From assembly GCF_000380185.1 (NCBI RefSeq), contig NZ_KB904758.1, positions 62,001 to 126,000 of the forward strand: a DNA stretch of 64,000 nucleotides, read 5' to 3'. The notes beneath the pieces are model-generated. The model worked only from the letters and a program-made list of their open reading frames with translations. It was not told the DNA's origin and did not search any database. Each line of letters begins with the position of its first letter. Position 1 is the first letter of the stretch. Shown here piece by piece: positions 7,754 through 19,554 of this stretch. This DNA is from Thiofilum flexile DSM 14609. Its GTDB lineage: Bacteria; Pseudomonadota; Gammaproteobacteria; Thiotrichales; Thiotrichaceae. The position numbers and the translations under genes were made by a program.

Positions 7754-8415
7754 AAGGTTCTCACTATTTCAAAGGCTTGCCCTGCGGCATCCTGCTCGGC
7801 TTTGCGCCGACTATTCGCTTGTCCTTCGGTACGGATTTTTAGGGCGGGAATCACACACTCAGCGCGAAAAGACTGCTTATGCGCCTCACCCGTCACATCC
7901 AATAAATTATATTGGGGTAAATCCATACTACGAGATTGCAAGTATTCTTGCAGTCGACTTTTGGGGTCTTTTAAATCGTCTTCAGTCGGTAATTCTTTTA
8001 GACGCTGCTGATAAATAGTCAGCACAAAATTTTGTGCCTCCGTTAAACTACGCTCTAAATAAATACAACCAATCAAAGCTTCTAACGCATCGGCTAAAAT
8101 CGACTTACGCCTAAAGCCCCCGCTTTTTAATTCACCAGGGCCTAAACGCAAAAAATCACCTAAGCGAATTTCACCGGCTAGCTGTGCCAAAGCATTTTCA
8201 TTGACTAAGGAGGCACGTAGCCTGCTTAAGTATCCCTCACTCGCACGGGGGATACGTTTATAAAGCTCCGTGGTGATAATAAGCCCCAGCACACTATCAC
8301 CAAGAAACTCCAAGCGTTCGTTATTTTTACCATCCGCACTGCGATGAGTAATGGCGCGTTTAAAACTATCACCCGCCATTAACTCACTGTCTATTAATTT
8401 ATCCAATCGTTCCAC
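7750..8415 (-). CDS. rnc: Ribonuclease III
   Basis: RNase III cuts double-stranded RNA, including rRNA precursors. The 221-residue protein has the catalytic signature NERLEFLGDSVLGL near residues 32-45 with the acidic Mg ligands, a second acidic site in ADALEALIGCIYL, and a C-terminal dsRNA-binding domain (KSRLQEYLQS to AEQDAAGQAF). It lies between lepB and era in the conserved order. Confidence 0.97.
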   Translation of the reverse strand: MERLDKLIDSELMAGDSFKRAITHRSADGKNNERLEFLGDSVLGLIITTELYKRIPRASEGYLSRLRASLVNENALAQLAGEIRLGDFLRLGPGELKSGGFRRKSILADALEALIGCIYLERSLTEAQNFVLTIYQQRLKELPTEDDLKDPKSRLQEYLQSRSMDLPQYNLLDVTGEAHKQSFRAECVIPALKIRTEGQANSRRKAEQDAAGQAFEIVRTL

Positions 8416-8451
8416 ACGACACTCTCTATCCTAGATGTGGGAAGTGGGATT

Positions 8452-9225
8452 TTATTCAATCCCACCTGCGCGCGATAAGGAAGGCCAAGTGCTGCCAATA
8501 TTCCAATGCAACCAGATAAATACTGCCTTACCTACTAAATTTTCTTCCGGTACAAAGCCCCAATAACGACTATCATTACTATGATCGCGATTATCTCCCA
8601 TCATAAAATAATGCCCCGGTGGCACCATAATATCTTGGATAGGGCTAGATACATTCGGGTCAATCAAAATATCATGCAGTTTACCATTTAACGTTTCACT
8701 TAAACGTAAGGCTTGATCATCGCCCTGATCGCCTCCAGCAATCGGTATATAGTCTCCCTTAGAAACTCGCTCCACAGGGATACCATTCACACTTAGCACC
8801 TTATCATTAATCGTAATCCGATCACCGGGTACACCAATCACACGCTTGATAAAATCAATACTAGGATCTTGTGGGAAGCGAAATACCGCTACATCCCCTA
8901 CTTTCGGTTCACCTGTCTCAATAATCTTGTTATGCAGTAACGGTAAGCGTACTCCATAAGCAAACTTATTCACTAAAATAAAGTCGCCGATTTCTAAGGT
9001 AGGTAGCATAGACCCGGACGGAATCCGAAAGGGTTCCATAATAAACGAGCGTAAGACTAATACCACAAATAATACCGGAAAGAAGGATTTAGCATAATCC
9101 ACTATCACAGGATCTACTTTACCCGCAGGCTGATTACGTGTTTTTAACCAATACCCTAACCAAATCAAGCCCGATACTACGGTCAAAGTGACTAGAATTA
9201 ATTCTAAATCCAGCAAACTTCTCAT
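8452..9225 (-). CDS. lepB: Signal peptidase I
   Basis: LepB removes Sec and Tat signal peptides at the outer face of the inner membrane. The 257-residue protein has two N-terminal membrane segments (about residues 5-28 and 47-66). The catalytic Ser lies in FRIPSGSMLPTL, the Lys in FIKRVIGVPGD, and the conserved C-terminal box is GDNRDHSNDSRYWG. It follows lepA by about 25 bases in the usual lepA-lepB-rnc order. Confidence 0.97.
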   Translation of the reverse strand: MRSLLDLELILVTLTVVSGLIWLGYWLKTRNQPAGKVDPVIVDYAKSFFPVLFVVLVLRSFIMEPFRIPSGSMLPTLEIGDFILVNKFAYGVRLPLLHNKIIETGEPKVGDVAVFRFPQDPSIDFIKRVIGVPGDRITINDKVLSVNGIPVERVSKGDYIPIAGGDQGDDQALRLSETLNGKLHDILIDPNVSSPIQDIMVPPGHYFMMGDNRDHSNDSRYWGFVPEENLVGKAVFIWLHWNIGSTWPSLSRAGGIE

Positions 9226-9249
9226 ATTCGTTTTATTTCCTATTATTAA

Positions 9250-11058
9250 CTACTTATCGCCCACTTTAAGTACTGCCAAAAAAGCTTCCTGCGGAATTTC
9301 AACACTACCGACTTGTTTCATACGTTTCTTACCCGCTTTTTGTTTTTCGAGTAACTTACGCTTCCGGCTCACGTCGCCACCATAACATTTAGCCAATACG
9401 TTTTTACGTAAAGCTTTGACGGTAGTACGTGCAATAATATTCGTACCAATGGCCGCTTGAATGGCGACCTCAAACATTTGGCGTGGAATAATCTCTTTCA
9501 TGCGCTCGGTTAAATCACGCCCCCGCTGTTGGGCAAACGATTTATGTACCATTAGCGACAAGGCATCCACTCTATCCCCATTGATTAAAATATCAACTTT
9601 AACCATCGGTGCTTCTTCAAAGCGGTCTAATTGATAATCAAAGGAGGCATAGCCACGGCTGACAGATTTGAGGCGATCAAAGAAATCTAATACCACTTCA
9701 TTTAAGGGTAAATCATAATTCAGTGTGACTTGATTACCCAAAAACTGCATTTGTTTTTGTACGCCGCGCTTTTCCACACACAGATTCATAACATTACCCA
9801 CATATTCTTGTGGTACTAGAATCGTGCCGCGAATAATCGGCTCACGAATTTCTTTAATACTCGTCACACTAGGTAACTGAGCAGGATTGTGAATCTCAAC
9901 CACTTCATCAGCCGTGGTCAAAACTTGATAGATAACGGTAGGAGCAGTAGTGATCAGATCTAAATCATACTCACGCTCTAAGCGCTCTTGTACGATTTCC
10001 ATATGCAGCATGCCTAAAAAGCCACAACGGAAACCAAAACCTAAGGCTTGTGAAGTCTCTGGCTCATAATATAAGGCCGAATCATTCAAATTAAGCTTTT
10101 GTAGCGCTTCGCGTAGATCCTCATAATCATCCGACTCAACCGGGAAAATACCGGCGAATACGCGCGGCTGGATTTCTTTAAAGCCGGGTAAAGGTTTATC
10201 AGCAGGCTTTTGGACATCCGTAAAGGTATCACCCACCTTAGCGCCATCTAACTCTTTAATCCCGGCAATGAGGAAACCTACCTCGCCCGCACGCAGTACA
10301 TCTCTATCGGTCATTTTAGGGGTAAAAATCCCCACTCGCTCTACTTGGAATTCGCGACCGGTCGCCATGGCTTTGATTTTTTGCTTTTTGCGAATCTCGC
10401 CATCCTTAACTCGAATGAGTGATACCACACCCACATAGTTATCAAACCATGAGTCCACAATCAGTGCTTTAAGCGGGGCGGAAGGATCACCTTTAGGCGG
10501 AGGAATCCGCTCAACAATTTGCTCTAAGACCTCCTCAATCCCAATCCCTGTCTTCGCACTACAAACCACCGCATCCTGAGCATCTAGGCCGATGATTTCC
10601 TCAATCTCTACCTTGACGCGATCAGGATCTGCCGCAGGCAGGTCAATCTTATTGAGTACCGGAACCACTTCGAGATCAAGATCAATCGCGGTGTAGCAAT
10701 TCGCTACACTCTGCGCTTCAACCCCTTGAGAGGCGTCTACGACTAGTAAAGCCCCCTCACACGCCGCTAAAGAGCGTGATACCTCATAGGAAAAATCCAC
10801 ATGACCGGGGGTATCGATGAAATTCAGCTCGTAGGTTTCCCCTGTTTTTTTGCTGGTATAGTTTAAGGAAACACTTTGCGCCTTAATGGTAATACCGCGC
10901 TCCCGCTCTAAGTCCATAGAGTCGAGCACCTGCTCAGACATTTCCCTATCAGTTAGACCACCACACACTTGAATAAAACGATCAGACAAGGTGGATTTAC
11001 CGTGGTCAATATGGGCAATAATGGAAAAGTTACGGATATTTTGATTCGCTTCACTCAT
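9250..11058 (-). CDS. lepA: Elongation factor 4 (LepA)
   Basis: LepA is a ribosome-binding translational GTPase related to EF-G. The 602-residue length is standard. It starts with [16 protein letters not shown] (G1), [20 protein letters not shown] (G3) and NKIDLP (G4), and has the characteristic C-terminal domain with [18 protein letters not shown]. Its start overlaps the end of the preceding glutaredoxin-like gene by eight bases. Confidence 0.98.
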   Translation of the reverse strand: MSEANQNIRNFSIIAHIDHGKSTLSDRFIQVCGGLTDREMSEQVLDSMDLERERGITIKAQSVSLNYTSKKTGETYELNFIDTPGHVDFSYEVSRSLAACEGALLVVDASQGVEAQSVANCYTAIDLDLEVVPVLNKIDLPAADPDRVKVEIEEIIGLDAQDAVVCSAKTGIGIEEVLEQIVERIPPPKGDPSAPLKALIVDSWFDNYVGVVSLIRVKDGEIRKKQKIKAMATGREFQVERVGIFTPKMTDRDVLRAGEVGFLIAGIKELDGAKVGDTFTDVQKPADKPLPGFKEIQPRVFAGIFPVESDDYEDLREALQKLNLNDSALYYEPETSQALGFGFRCGFLGMLHMEIVQERLEREYDLDLITTAPTVIYQVLTTADEVVEIHNPAQLPSVTSIKEIREPIIRGTILVPQEYVGNVMNLCVEKRGVQKQMQFLGNQVTLNYDLPLNEVVLDFFDRLKSVSRGYASFDYQLDRFEEAPMVKVDILINGDRVDALSLMVHKSFAQQRGRDLTERMKEIIPRQMFEVAIQAAIGTNIIARTTVKALRKNVLAKCYGGDVSRKRKLLEKQKAGKKRMKQVGSVEIPQEAFLAVLKVGDK

Positions 11059-11305
11059 GCTGCAATGCTAGCCTCAATGCCTGCTCATCAAAAAAGTGAT
11101 AACACAACACTTCGCCCTCGTACTCCACCACGGGAATATCCACATGATAGCGCTGGCGCAGCATAGGTTCGGCTTGATCAATGTCAGACAGTTTAATGTC
11201 AAAATTCAGTTCACCTTGCAAATTCTGCAAAGCCGCTATCATATCATCACATAAATGACAGCCGAGGCGATAATACACGGTTACGAGGTTTTTTGCTTGA
11301 ATCAA
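11051..11305 (-). CDS. Glutaredoxin-like thiol protein
   Basis: A small protein of 84 residues with the thioredoxin-fold start [16 protein letters not shown], where CHLC is the redox-active CxxC, and a cis-Pro region [10 protein letters not shown]. It matches the glutaredoxin-like DUF836 proteins often encoded near lepA and mucD. The partner is unknown. It overlaps lepA by eight bases on the same strand, so it is very likely in the same operon. Confidence 0.8.
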   Translation of the reverse strand: MIQAKNLVTVYYRLGCHLCDDMIAALQNLQGELNFDIKLSDIDQAEPMLRQRYHVDIPVVEYEGEVLCYHFFDEQALRLALQHE

Positions 11306-11321
11306 TCACTGACTACTCGGT

Positions 11322-12710
11322 TTAATTAACTTTGAGGGCAATAAAACGGGACACACCTTGACGATTAACCAATAATGGCACCATGCGGGGTGGTTTTAGT
11401 GCTTGTATTAGACCCCGTAATTCTGCGCGAGAACGAATCTGTTTACCATCCATTAAGGTGATAACATCCCCCTCCTCGACTTTAGCCGAACGCGCAGGCT
11501 CACTGAGCACCCTATCTACTAGCACTCCCTCAGTGATTTTAAGTGTTTGTTTAATTTGCTCATCTAGCTCACTTAACTCCATACCTAAAAGACTAGCATT
11601 AGATGAAGCATCTGGCTGAGTCGGTGACATTAAATCTTCTACGGGTAACTCTGGCGCAGGTAACTCGCTTAAGGTAAGCGTAATCATTTGGCGTTGCCCC
11701 TCGCGCATAATCGTTAAATGAACGGGTGTACCTGCTGCTGTCATACCGACCATAGACGGCAATACCGTAGCATTAGGCACAGCACGTCCATTAAACTCTA
11801 AAATCACATCCCCTATCTGAAGCACCCCTTCGGCAGGGCCTCCTGCGGTGACTTGAGCGACGAGTGCGCCGGTAGGCTTGAGTAAATTAAAAGACTCGGC
11901 TAACTCTTGATCAACCTCTTGAATATAGACCCCTAGCCACCCGCGTGATACATAACCTTTGGTTTTTAATTGCTCAATCACACCTAGTGCTACTTTAATG
12001 GGAATCGCAAAGGATACCCCCATGAACCCACCGGAACGACTATAAATTTGCGAGTTAATGCCAATAACCTGCCCCGCTAAATTAAATAAAGGCCCACCAG
12101 AATTACCCGGATTAATGGCAACATCGGTTTGAATAAAGGGGACATAATTATCACTAGGTAAACTACGCCCTAACGCACTCACAATGCCAGAAGTCGCACT
12201 ATGATCAAACCCAAACGGTGAACCGATGGCTAATACCCACTCTCCCACTTCGAGACGGTCTGAATTGCCCATTTTGACCGTGGGTAGGTTTTTAGCACTA
12301 ACCTTAAGGAGTGCGACATCCGTACGTAAATCACTGCCAATGAGCTGGGCTTTAAACTCACGCCTATCGCTGAGTCTCACTACAATCTCACTCGCTTTGG
12401 CGACTACATGATGATTGGTTACAATATAACCATCTGATGAGAGAATAAATCCCGAACCACGGGGATTAGTGTCAAAGGGAAGTGACTGACCGCGCTCATC
12501 AAAAAAACGCCGGTATAACTCATCAAATAACTGATCCGAGGTATCAGGCTCTGTTTGGTCTAGGGCTAATTGGCTGCGCGTTGTAATATTAACCACAGCG
12601 GGGCTGGCACGCTTTACTAGCTGAGTGAATTGCGGCAGATTATGCGCCCATACCGAATGAGTGACTAACCATACCCATAAGATTAAGCCAAGCCAATAGT
12701 GATACATCAA
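11322..12710 (-). CDS. Periplasmic serine protease, DegQ/MucD family
   Basis: This 462-residue HtrA-family protease has an N-terminal signal peptide ending at about WAHN. The trypsin-like domain carries the triad: His in VTNHHVV, Asp in LRTDVALLK and Ser in NPGNSGGPLF. Two PDZ domains follow, from about residues 255 and 370. HtrA proteins degrade misfolded envelope proteins. Its place after rseC in the rpoE operon is that of MucD in Pseudomonas, where it also feeds back on SigmaE signalling. Confidence 0.94.
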   Translation of the reverse strand: MMYHYWLGLILWVWLVTHSVWAHNLPQFTQLVKRASPAVVNITTRSQLALDQTEPDTSDQLFDELYRRFFDERGQSLPFDTNPRGSGFILSSDGYIVTNHHVVAKASEIVVRLSDRREFKAQLIGSDLRTDVALLKVSAKNLPTVKMGNSDRLEVGEWVLAIGSPFGFDHSATSGIVSALGRSLPSDNYVPFIQTDVAINPGNSGGPLFNLAGQVIGINSQIYSRSGGFMGVSFAIPIKVALGVIEQLKTKGYVSRGWLGVYIQEVDQELAESFNLLKPTGALVAQVTAGGPAEGVLQIGDVILEFNGRAVPNATVLPSMVGMTAAGTPVHLTIMREGQRQMITLTLSELPAPELPVEDLMSPTQPDASSNASLLGMELSELDEQIKQTLKITEGVLVDRVLSEPARSAKVEEGDVITLMDGKQIRSRAELRGLIQALKPPRMVPLLVNRQGVSRFIALKVN

Positions 12711-12771
12711 ACTGCTCCCGACTGCCTATTCGTCTCAATGCGTACTTTAGGCTTATTATTATTTTATGCTG

Positions 12772-13260
12772 TTATTTCAGGTTAGCGCTATGAAAGTGTA
12801 TCGTTTGAACTTCATTTTGTTTACGTAAGATGACGGGTTGAAAGTGTTCTAAGTACTTAGACCAATTAGCAAAATATTGTGCCAATCTCAGTCCCAGCCC
12901 TAAGCCCAAAGTACCCGCCAACAACGCTCCCATATCGCTATTCATATTAAACAGATCAAATATATAAAATCCTAATAAAGCAGCGATTAACAAACTTATC
13001 AAAGGCAAAGCATAGGCGAGAACAGAGTAAAATAAGAAAGCCTCACTATTTAAGCCTACAACGACTTGCTCACCTACTTTAGCATAGACCGGATTCATCA
13101 CTTTAACCGCCTGCTGTTTAGGGCGAAACCAATCCATTAATGACACAGAGGAACAGGCACTTTTCGTACTAGCACAAGACTGACAATCCGCACGCTCATA
13201 GGGCATAACCCAAGCATATCGCGACTCATTAGCAACAATCACCGCATTTTGTTCAATCAT
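12772..13260 (-). CDS. rseC: SigmaE regulator RseC/MucC family
   Basis: The 162-residue inner-membrane protein has the RseC pattern: an N-terminal cytosolic part with a cysteine cluster (CQSC, then SACS), a short beta-rich region and two adjacent membrane helices at about residues 76-98 and 109-126. RseC modulates SigmaE activity and has been linked to Rnf/SoxR reduction in some bacteria. It is the fourth gene of the rpoE-rseA-rseB-rseC set. Confidence 0.9.
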   Translation of the reverse strand: MIEQNAVIVANESRYAWVMPYERADCQSCASTKSACSSVSLMDWFRPKQQAVKVMNPVYAKVGEQVVVGLNSEAFLFYSVLAYALPLISLLIAALLGFYIFDLFNMNSDMGALLAGTLGLGLGLRLAQYFANWSKYLEHFQPVILRKQNEVQTIHFHSANLK

Positions 13261-13345
13261 GATCCGTACCCTAGTATTGTTGTTATTAGCCAGCTATTTA
13301 ATCGTAGGCAGATGATTATCCTCAATAGGGATAGTAGAACGGCTG

Positions 13346-14302
13346 TTACGACTTAGGTAGGTATTTAAGTCCTTTTAGAATAATTTCTAAGGTCGACTCT
13401 GGTACTTCCCCCATTAAGGTGATCATATAGTCGCCAACTTCACTGGTCAATATATTCATAGCGCCTGACGTATAGCGCGAGGGTGTAACCAGATCCTCCC
13501 CCTGCCCTTTAGCATCTACAAAAATGGAAACCGAAGTCATGCCATCAGAAACAATGATTTGTGTGTGTGTAGTAGATTGTTGAATTTCTGCGATTTTCTC
13601 AAAACCTAAGGGGAGTTTAGTAAATCCCCAATTATTCGTCTTAATATTGGTTTCGGCAGGAGTAGTCTCAGTCGAGGCGGAAGCAGAAGGAACGGCGGCT
13701 AAAACCATGGAATCTGTCATCTTTGCTGCTGAGGTAGCCGCTGCACTAGACTCCGCTTCAGCTTCGTCAGTATCCAGCTTTATTTCAGTAAACATCAATT
13801 GCTCTACGACTTCTTTACTGCGATCTATCAGCGAATATTTCAATAACATTCCCGTTTGAGGATCGATGCAATAGCGATGCAAATAACGCATAGCATCTTT
13901 AGGGCGGGCGACAACGACTTGGCACTCAATATTAGCAACCCACTCTTTAGCACCTAAATCAAAAGAATAAGCCTTTTGGGTTTGAGGTTGGAGTTTATTA
14001 TAGGTAGATAAAGAAAAGCTTTTAGTCTCTACGGGGGAATCTTTAGAGTCGCGCCCCGTTTTAGGGTCAAGGTAAACTACGCTTTCTTCGCCCCCTTGTG
14101 AGGAGTGCGTCACTCTAAAGGTAGAGAGGTTATTATCTTGTTGATAAACTAATTTGCCTTGATAATTTAATTGCCGTGCTGAGGACTGCATTAATTCTAA
14201 TAATTCTAAAGCTGAATCTGCTGCTAATAACGGCGCAGTACTCACACCCAGACATAGTCCTAGCGTGGCTAACAAGGATACTCTATTCACACTATTACTC
14301 AT
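13346..14302 (-). CDS. rseB: SigmaE regulatory periplasmic protein RseB/MucB
   Basis: RseB binds RseA in the periplasm and senses mislocalised lipoproteins and LPS. The 318-residue protein has a signal peptide (cleavage after PLLA), the LolA-like N-terminal domain with LNYQGKLVYQQ, the RYCIDPQTGMLLKYSL segment, and the C-terminal RseA-binding domain (WGFTKLPLGFE). A Ser/Ala/Thr-rich linker near residues 180-225 is longer than I would expect. Start and rseA stop overlap by four bases. Confidence 0.93.
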   Translation of the reverse strand: MSNSVNRVSLLATLGLCLGVSTAPLLAADSALELLELMQSSARQLNYQGKLVYQQDNNLSTFRVTHSSQGGEESVVYLDPKTGRDSKDSPVETKSFSLSTYNKLQPQTQKAYSFDLGAKEWVANIECQVVVARPKDAMRYLHRYCIDPQTGMLLKYSLIDRSKEVVEQLMFTEIKLDTDEAEAESSAAATSAAKMTDSMVLAAVPSASASTETTPAETNIKTNNWGFTKLPLGFEKIAEIQQSTTHTQIIVSDGMTSVSIFVDAKGQGEDLVTPSRYTSGAMNILTSEVGDYMITLMGEVPESTLEIILKGLKYLPKS

Positions 14303-14892
14303 TGGTTATACGACACGGCTCGCACGGTAGGCACCACACTGGTGGTCGAAGCATACCGAATATGATCCTCAATATAAGATCTTAATAAGGCTTGTGTTTT
14401 TGGGTCAAGCCGGCTAATAGGGCGTGCTGTTTTAACAGGCGGGGTAGGCGTTGTAGCGTTAAAAGCAACGGGTTGAATCACGGGTGGATTAGTCGCTAGA
14501 TTCGCAGTAGGAGCCTCCTCGACGCGGTTTAAGACAAAACCTGCTGCTATTACAGCCCCTATACTCGCAGCGGCACCATACTGCATCACCACACGCCAGA
14601 GAGGAGTAGCCACCTTAGGTGGGGGTAACTCTGCAACCACTGGGGCTTTTACTATGACGGGTGTTGCAACCTCATCTTCCTCTAGTGCTGCATGAATGCC
14701 GGCTAAAAAATCGCGCTTTTTATTCAGGACAGTAGGATTATTACGTAATACCTCTCCTGCTAAGGCATAACGCTGCCAAACGCCGACTAAAGCCTCATCT
14801 TGTTTTAATTCATCTAGCAGGCGACGGCGCTCGAAATCACCTGCTTCATCATCCCATAAAGCTGATAATAATTCCTGTTTAGTCACATTCAT
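14299..14892 (-). CDS. rseA: Anti-sigma factor RseA/MucA
   Basis: RseA holds RpoE at the inner membrane until cleaved by DegS and RseP. The 197-residue protein starts with the anti-sigma domain (LSALWDDEAGDFERRRLLDEL), has one membrane segment near residues 106-121 (YGAAASIGAVIAAGFVL) and a periplasmic tail. It follows rpoE by 37 bases and precedes rseB. Confidence 0.93.
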   Translation of the reverse strand: MNVTKQELLSALWDDEAGDFERRRLLDELKQDEALVGVWQRYALAGEVLRNNPTVLNKKRDFLAGIHAALEEDEVATPVIVKAPVVAELPPPKVATPLWRVVMQYGAAASIGAVIAAGFVLNRVEEAPTANLATNPPVIQPVAFNATTPTPPVKTARPISRLDPKTQALLRSYIEDHIRYASTTSVVPTVRAVSYNQ

Positions 14893-14929
14893 TTGTATTT
14901 CACCTAGTTTTTATCACCACTAACACTAG

Positions 14930-15508
14930 TCAATCTTCTAGTAGTGGTTTAAGTACTTTATCAATCGCTTCTCGAGCACGGAAAATCCGCGAACGCACGG
15001 TACCGATAGGGCAATCCATGACTACGGCAATTTCATCATAGCTCATACCCTCAATCTCTCGTAGCATGATGGCCATCTTCAAATCTTCAGGTAAAGTATC
15101 AATAGCGGTACTAACGGCCAGCTCAATTTCCTCGCGTAATAACTCATGTTCGGGCGTCCCATATTCCTTTAGAGCAGACTCACCCTCATATTGTTCCGCT
15201 TCATCGGCATCAATATCGACACTCGGTGTGCGCCGCCCCTCTGATACTAAATAATTTTTGGCTGTATTTATAGCAATCCGATACAACCAAGTATAAAAGG
15301 CACTCTCACCGCGAAAATTTTTCAACCCTCGATACGCTTTAATAAAGGCCTCTTGTGCCACGTCGAAAGCCAGATCATCATCCCGCACATAACGATGGAT
15401 TAGACTAACGACCCGATGTTGGTATTTCAAAACCAATAGATCAAATGACTTTTTATCACCCGCCTGAACCCTCATGACAAGTTCTAGGTCGGTTTGGCTT
15501 TGCTCCAT
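14930..15508 (-). CDS. rpoE: RNA polymerase sigma factor RpoE (SigmaE)
   Basis: An ECF sigma factor of 192 residues. Region 2 includes YQHRVVSLIHRYV, DVAQEAFIKAYRGL and FYTWLYRIAINTAKNYL; region 4 includes LPEDLKMAIMLREIEGMSYDEIA and GTVRSRIFRARE. It directs transcription of envelope-stress genes and opens the operon rpoE-rseABC-degQ, with its promoter in the 126-base divergent space before nadB. I could not identify a clear GGAACTT/TCTGA-type SigmaE promoter there. Confidence 0.97.
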   Translation of the reverse strand: MEQSQTDLELVMRVQAGDKKSFDLLVLKYQHRVVSLIHRYVRDDDLAFDVAQEAFIKAYRGLKNFRGESAFYTWLYRIAINTAKNYLVSEGRRTPSVDIDADEAEQYEGESALKEYGTPEHELLREEIELAVSTAIDTLPEDLKMAIMLREIEGMSYDEIAVVMDCPIGTVRSRIFRAREAIDKVLKPLLED

Positions 15509-15634
15509 CCGGACGCTGCTCCTTAATTATATTTCTACCCGCACAATCAACGTGCTTATTTATTAGTGCTATATGCTAACCTGTCGTCACTAAGAATAGA
15601 ATATAACCCACCACCCAGTTGAGGCATAAAATAT

Positions 15635-17242
15635 ATGTATGATGTACTAATCATCGGCAGTGGCGCTGCTGGCTTAACCTTAGCATTAGGTTTACCTCAA
15701 ACGCTCCATATTGCCATACTCAGTAAGGAAAACGCTCAAGAAGGTAGTACCCTTTATGCCCAAGGGGGTATTTCGGGCGTTATGGATGAGGAAGACAGCT
15801 TTGCCGCTCATATTGCTGATACCTTAGATGCGGGCGCTGGGTTATGTGATCCCGATGCAGTGCGCTTTATTGTGGAAAACAGCCGCAAAGCCGTGCAATG
15901 GTTAGTCGATATTGGCGTACCTTTTACCCGTCAAAGTAATCAATCGAATTCCCCCTTACACCTCACACGCGAGGGTGGGCATAGCCATAGACGGGTAGCA
16001 CATGCTGCGGATGCTAGTGGTGCAGCGATTGAAACCACCTTATTAGGTCTAGTCAGACAACGCGCTAATATCGACTTGCTAGAGCACCATATTGCGATTG
16101 ACCTGATTACCACGCGTAAATTAGGCAAGCGTATTAATCGCTGTGTAGGGGCTTATGTTCTGGACAGAAAGCACGATGTGATTAAATCGATTGGCGCACA
16201 AGTAACTATTTTAGCCGCCGGTGGGGCTAGCAAAGTTTATCTATACACCAGTAATCCTGATGGAGCCAGTGGCGATGGGATTGCTATGGCGTGGCGAGCC
16301 GGGTGTCGGGTGGCTAATATGGAATTTATGCAGTTTCATCCCACTTGCCTCTATCATCCTAAGGCCAAATCACAGCTCATATCAGAAGCCGTACGCGGCG
16401 AGGGTGGATTATTATTGCTACCCGATGGTACACGCTTTATGTCCAATTTTGACCCTAGAGCTGAACTAGCTCCTCGCGATATTGTAGCGCGGGCGATTGA
16501 TCATGAAATCAAACGCTTAGGTATTAATAGTGTCTTTTTGGATATTAGCCATAAACCGCGTGATTTTATTATTCAGCACTTCCCTAACCTATACGAAACA
16601 TGTTTAAGCTTTGGCTATGACATGACTAAAGAACCCATTCCGGTCGTACCCGCAGCACACTACACCTGTGGAGGGGTGATGACCGATCTAACCGGACGTA
16701 CTGACCTACCCCAGCTCTATTGTATTGGTGAGAGTGCTTATACCGGCTTACACGGGGCAAACCGTTTGGCGAGTAACTCCTTATTAGAGTGCATTGTACT
16801 AGGACAAGCCGCCAGCCAAGATATTACTAAACAACTCCATAATAAAGTTTTCCCCACTATCCCTCCCCTCCCTGCGTGGGATGATAGTCGGGTGACGGAC
16901 TCGGATGAGAATATTGTGATTCATCACAATTGGGACGAGGTCAGGCGTTTTATGTGGGATTATGTTGGGATAGTCCGTTCCAATAAGCGCCTACAACGCG
17001 CCCAGCATCGCGCTAATTTATTGCTGAGCGAAATCAATGAATACTATGCTCATTTTTCCCTGACCAGTGACTTAGTCGAGTTACGCAATCTAACCTTAGT
17101 CGCCTCCTTGATTATTCGCTCTGCTTTAATGCGCCATGAAAGTCGCGGTCTACACTATACCCTTGACTACCCAGAACGAAATCCTCAATTTGATGGACTA
17201 CCCACCATCTTAGATCCGCTGAGCGCCTACTATTGGCATTAG
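15635..17242 (+). CDS. nadB: L-aspartate oxidase
   Basis: NadB oxidises L-aspartate to iminoaspartate, the first step of NAD synthesis, with FAD. The 535-residue protein has the Rossmann dinucleotide motif IGSGAAGLTLAL near residues 7-18, STLYAQGGISGVM, the HSHRRVAHAADASG active-site segment, and GLHGANRLASNSLLEC near the FAD-binding end. It is divergent from rpoE, the usual arrangement in gammaproteobacteria. Confidence 0.97.
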   Translation: MYDVLIIGSGAAGLTLALGLPQTLHIAILSKENAQEGSTLYAQGGISGVMDEEDSFAAHIADTLDAGAGLCDPDAVRFIVENSRKAVQWLVDIGVPFTRQSNQSNSPLHLTREGGHSHRRVAHAADASGAAIETTLLGLVRQRANIDLLEHHIAIDLITTRKLGKRINRCVGAYVLDRKHDVIKSIGAQVTILAAGGASKVYLYTSNPDGASGDGIAMAWRAGCRVANMEFMQFHPTCLYHPKAKSQLISEAVRGEGGLLLLPDGTRFMSNFDPRAELAPRDIVARAIDHEIKRLGINSVFLDISHKPRDFIIQHFPNLYETCLSFGYDMTKEPIPVVPAAHYTCGGVMTDLTGRTDLPQLYCIGESAYTGLHGANRLASNSLLECIVLGQAASQDITKQLHNKVFPTIPPLPAWDDSRVTDSDENIVIHHNWDEVRRFMWDYVGIVRSNKRLQRAQHRANLLLSEINEYYAHFSLTSDLVELRNLTLVASLIIRSALMRHESRGLHYTLDYPERNPQFDGLPTILDPLSAYYWH

Positions 17243-17292
17243 AATTGCTGTATTATGTCGCCCCCTGCACTGATATAAGTATATAGGCTTAA

Positions 17293-18663
<1,371 letters not shown>

Positions 18664-18677
18664 ATACCCCTCATTAG

Positions 18678-18707
18678 ATAAGCTTTAATACCCCTATTAA
18701 AGCTTAT
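18678..18707. terminator. Hairpin after purB
   Basis: A perfect 13-bp palindromic stem (18678-18690 with 18695-18707) encloses a CCCC loop. A T-run is displaced to about 18715. It probably terminates purB transcripts, although the AT-rich stem and late T-run make it atypical. Confidence 0.55.
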
Positions 18708-19266
18708 TCATTATGTTTTTATTAAAGGCTGCTAATTTTTAGACCATATAGTTTATTAATAATAATTGACTATTTAGTTAATAGGTTTATCATACCTAAT
18801 AGGGGTATTTACTTTATGGGCTGTTTGTCCTCTTTACACTTAAGCTGTCCAATATGGATGGATTAAACGCACTAAAACCACTTATTTTCATAAATAATAT
18901 TAATTAATATAATACAAGATTTATGCATATAAATGGAAGTGTAAAATATATAATGAAATCATACTATTAGCGCAATTAATATTCTATTTTAGTTTTTTTA
19001 TAGCCTGTAACAACATCCCGCTAACTAGAGCTGTGTTTGGGTTATTTCAGCCATAAAATTAAAGTTATAAAAAAAATATATAGGTTTTAATAAACCATAT
19101 TAATCAATACTTGATTGGGAGTATTAATGTTAAATTAAGGTAAATTTATTTACCATGCACACCTTTACAATAGTTTTTTTGATACTCCCCTAATTTAACT
19201 TTTGAACTTTAAAATTGGGGGGTATGGGCTGAGCGCCATTTAAAATCTTGCTGACAGGGGAATGTT
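18708..19266. other. AT-rich gene-free stretch
   Basis: I see no convincing coding frame or RNA gene here. The stretch is very AT-rich, with several small palindromes such as the one at 19139-19154 (GGTAAATT mirrored). The right end must hold the promoter of the PepSY-like gene. Confidence 0.5.
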
Positions 19267-19554
19267 ATGACGCATAATGTAATTATTCGCTCCATAAGTG
19301 TGCTGCTATTTGGGTGTGTCATGTGGCATACCGCACAGGCTATTGATGCAGGAGCTGAAAAAATTGATTTGAAGCGAGGTCCCAGTGGGGCTGCACTGAC
19401 GAAAGGAGATGTAGTGATGGAAATCAAACGACAGAATCTAGGCCGTATCTTATCCATTAGTAAAGACAAAAAAGGTGGAGAAGATTGTCATGTGGTCAAA
19501 CTACTCACACCGATTAGTGAGTTTAAGACCATCCATGTGACCTGCCAGTTTTAA
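19267..19554 (+). CDS. PepSY-like periplasmic protein
   Basis: The 95-residue protein has a signal peptide ending at about HTAQA and a short domain resembling PepSY: an initial GDVVMEIKRQNLGRILSIS, then CHVVKLLTPISEF and a final beta strand KTIHVTCQF. PepSY proteins often lie beside two-component systems, and a PhoPQ-like pair follows 357 bases downstream on the same strand. A role in modulating that sensor is inference. The match is by pattern only and is weak. Confidence 0.6.
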   Translation: MTHNVIIRSISVLLFGCVMWHTAQAIDAGAEKIDLKRGPSGAALTKGDVVMEIKRQNLGRILSISKDKKGGEDCHVVKLLTPISEFKTIHVTCQF